A stretch of DNA of 64,000 nucleotides from Bdellovibrio svalbardensis (GTDB taxonomy: Bacteria; Bdellovibrionota; Bdellovibrionia; Bdellovibrionales; Bdellovibrionaceae). How positions within the stretch are numbered: the stretch's first letter is position 1; each line of letters starts with the position of its first letter. Below the pieces are notes generated by a model. The model searched no databases, had not been told where the DNA came from, and saw only the letters and a list, made by a program, of their open reading frames with translations. The position numbers and the translations under genes were made by a program. Below are positions 62,125 to 64,000 of the stretch, one piece after another. Location: NCBI RefSeq assembly GCF_029531655.1, contig NZ_JANRMI010000003.1, forward strand, positions 1 through 64,000. The letters run 5' to 3'.

Positions 62125-63105
62125 TTATCTAAGTTTCGCTCTCAAAAGATCCTGAACATGCAAGATGCCAACTGGCTTGCGAGCATTTGCAGAATCCTTA
62201 TCCAGAACAAAAAGCATATTGATTTGGAATTGCTCCATAACGAACAAAGCTTTTTCCGCCAATTCGTTCGCATCAATAGTGCGTGGATTGGTCGTCATCA
62301 AATCTTTTGCAACGCCCGTCAGTGGATCCGTGCTCTTTTCCAAACGACGACGAATCTGACCGTCGGTAATAACCCCAACCAAATCGCCTTTTTCATCGAC
62401 TACACCCGCCGCACCACGAACATCTTTGTGAGTCATGATTGAGAACACTTCGCGCACTGGCGCCTCAAGGCCCACTGTCGGCAAAGCATCCCCGGAATGC
62501 ATCACATCTTTAACTCGAGTCAACAAGCGGTAGCCCAAACTTCCACCGGGATGGAATTCGGCAAAGTCTTCTGAGCTAAATCCTTTTTCTGCCATCACGG
62601 CCATCGCCACGGCATCGCCAAAAGCCAGCGTCGCGGTACTACTTGCTGTGGGTGCTAGACCCAAAGGACATGCCTCTTCAGAAACATGCACATTCAATGT
62701 CACTTGTGCCGCTTTGGCCAAAGAAGAATTCATATTCCCTGTAATCGCCACCAAAGGAATTCCTTTACGGGCCACAAAGCGCAAAATACCTGCGAACTCT
62801 GGAGATTCTCCGCCATAAGAAAGAGCCATCACCACGTCGTCATTCTCAATAACACCAAGGTCCCCGTGCGAACTCTCCGCCGGATGCAAAAACACCGCAG
62901 GAGTTCCCGTCGAAGAAAATGTGCTCGCCAGTTTGCGTGCAATTTGTCCTGATTTGCCCATTCCAGTCAAAATCAGTTTTCCCTTGCTGGTCGTGATGAT
63001 TTTCACAACTTGCTCAAATTCAGCGCCAAGGCGTTCTTTCAAGGCAAGGATTGCTTGCGCTTCCACATCGAGAACTCTAAGACCTTGTTGAATGACTTTA
63101 GACAT
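62125..63105 (-). CDS. kdsD: Arabinose-5-phosphate isomerase KdsD
   Basis: Makes arabinose-5-phosphate, the first precursor of Kdo in LPS. 326 residues: SIS domain (about 30-170, LILTGMGKSGQIARKLASTFSSTGTPAVFLHP; ESPEFAGILRF), then two CBS domains (about 200-326). Catalytic residues of the SIS site are in place. It lies 11 bases after pyrG; CTP from PyrG is also used to activate Kdo, which makes the pairing sensible. Confidence 0.95.
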   Translation of the reverse strand: MSKVIQQGLRVLDVEAQAILALKERLGAEFEQVVKIITTSKGKLILTGMGKSGQIARKLASTFSSTGTPAVFLHPAESSHGDLGVIENDDVVMALSYGGESPEFAGILRFVARKGIPLVAITGNMNSSLAKAAQVTLNVHVSEEACPLGLAPTASSTATLAFGDAVAMAVMAEKGFSSEDFAEFHPGGSLGYRLLTRVKDVMHSGDALPTVGLEAPVREVFSIMTHKDVRGAAGVVDEKGDLVGVITDGQIRRRLEKSTDPLTGVAKDLMTTNPRTIDANELAEKALFVMEQFQINMLFVLDKDSANARKPVGILHVQDLLRAKLR

Positions 63106-63116
63106 AACTCTTCTAC

Positions 63117-64000
63117 CTACTTATTTTTCAAACTAGCTTTAACAAAATTCACAAACAACGGATGCGGAGCCAAGGGCTTGGACTTAAATTCCGGATGGAA
63201 TTGAACGCCCACAAACCAAGGATGATCCGGAAGCTCAATGATTTCAACCAAGTCGCGTTCTTTACAAATTCCCGAAGCCACCATGCCATTTTTCTCGAAC
63301 AAAGCTTTGTACTTATTATTGAACTCAAAGCGATGACGATGGCGCTCCATGATATTAGAGGCTTTATAAACTTGCGCGGCCGTCGTTCCAGAAGCAATCG
63401 CACAAGGGAAAGCTCCCAGGCGCATTGTTCCGCCTTTATTGACGATGCCACGTTGTTCAACCATGGAATCAATCACAAAGTTGCCATTACGTTTGTTTTC
63501 CGCATGGAACTCTCGGCTGGTCGCATCTTTGATGCCACAGACATTGCGAGCAAACTCAATCGCGGCCAACTGCATACCAAAACAGATCCCGAAGAATGGA
63601 ATTTGTTTTTCGCGAGCGTACTTGATTGCTGTGACTTTACCTTCAACACCCCGAGTGCCAAAGCCGCCTGGAACCAGGATCCCATCGACTTTTCCCAAAA
63701 GTTCCTTGGCTGTCTTGTCTGTCACCTTTTCGGAGTCGACATAGATAATCTCAAGGCGTGCATTATTGGCAACCCCGCCATGTACCAGAGCTTCATGCAA
63801 TGATTTATAAGCTTCTTTAAGCTCCACGTACTTTCCAACCACTCCGATTTTCACAGAGTGTGCGGGATTACTAAGAACCTTCACCAGATTCTGCCAACCT
63901 TTGATATCCGGCTTACCTGCTGACAAGCCCAAGCGCTCGACGATCAATTCGTCAAGATGCTCTTTATTCAATGCCATGGGCACTTCATAAATAAAACGGC
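63117..64000 (-). CDS. pyrG: CTP synthase, 3' part (cut by window edge)
   Basis: The C-terminal glutamine amidotransferase half and the end of the synthetase domain are present: KIGVVGKYVELKEAYKS, VPGGFGTRG, FGICFGMQLAAIEFARNV (nucleophile Cys) and VQFHPEFKSKPLAPHPLF (His/Glu). The frame is open to the last base of the window (RFIYEVPMA), so the gene continues beyond it; the GTG at 63983 is internal. Full PyrG is about 540 residues; about 294 are seen here. First known gene of pyrG-kdsD-tonB-like. Confidence 0.97.
   Translation of the reverse strand, partial: RFIYEVPMALNKEHLDELIVERLGLSAGKPDIKGWQNLVKVLSNPAHSVKIGVVGKYVELKEAYKSLHEALVHGGVANNARLEIIYVDSEKVTDKTAKELLGKVDGILVPGGFGTRGVEGKVTAIKYAREKQIPFFGICFGMQLAAIEFARNVCGIKDATSREFHAENKRNGNFVIDSMVEQRGIVNKGGTMRLGAFPCAIASGTTAAQVYKASNIMERHRHRFEFNNKYKALFEKNGMVASGICKERDLVEIIELPDHPWFVGVQFHPEFKSKPLAPHPLFVNFVKASLKNK

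Overview
The window reads as chromosomal DNA of a predatory delta-type bacterium, most likely a Bdellovibrio or a close relative. The support is the combination of a complete pilMNOPQ type IV pilus block with the PilH/PilI-type ABC pair, a Myxococcus-like gliding (Agl/Glt) operon, many secreted proteins without clear homologues, three signal peptidase I paralogues, and moderate GC with dense, overlapping minus-strand operons. The genus is an inference from gene content and was not checked by a search. I saw no CRISPR array, transposase gene, prophage or rRNA gene.

Layout. 1-3.4 kb: tRNA-Ala(UGC), a small unknown protein, a cupin, rarA and a small secreted protein. 3.4-12.4 kb (minus): a lipoprotein, pilQ-pilP-pilO-pilN-pilM behind one promoter, then pilD, a PilI/PilH-like ABC pair and a PhnD-like binding protein. 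12.4-18.3 kb (minus): carB, an unknown gene, carA and pyrB, i.e. the entry to pyrimidine synthesis, with lepB upstream. 19-25.3 kb (plus): an accessory island holding a flavin-dependent halogenase, a shortened CPA2 antiporter, a 35-residue peptide gene, a 2-oxoglutarate/Fe(II) oxygenase overlapping a strange ABC exporter with a miniature ATPase domain, then a 49-residue peptide gene and an XRE-type regulator. It looks like an undescribed peptide-modification and export system and is the main find. 25.3-32.1 kb (minus): an unknown envelope protein, two tandem lepB genes, lepA, metK with a promoter and structured leader, an orphan six-helix membrane protein, and hpf. 32.4-38.2 kb: a solute-binding protein, three unknown secreted proteins and a subtilisin-like protease. 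38.2-42.8 kb (minus): a Pfs-like nucleosidase, apt, a perfect 30-bp inverted repeat, rpoN, lptB and an LptC protein that appears fused to an LptA-like domain. 43-55 kb (minus): the gliding operon kdsC-gltA/B-gltC-gltD-gltE-small gene-gltG-aglR-aglQ/S. 55.2-64 kb: a coiled-coil membrane protein, a secreted protein with a caspase-like His/Cys arrangement, a DUF4105 protein with an added HExxH motif, a RibD-C-like reductase, a one-domain asparaginase, a TonB-like protein, kdsD and the 3' part of pyrG.

How the parts fit. Two surface-motility machines (type IV pili and Glt/Agl gliding) lie together with genes of the LPS core and its transport (kdsC, kdsD, lptB, lptC), sigma-54, and many exported hydrolases. 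That fits a cell that finds, attaches to and enters other Gram-negative cells. The halogenase/oxygenase/exporter island is on the opposite strand to its housekeeping neighbours and has its own promoter, hairpins and regulator. Start codons given here were chosen by eye from ribosome-binding sites and may shift by a few codons.
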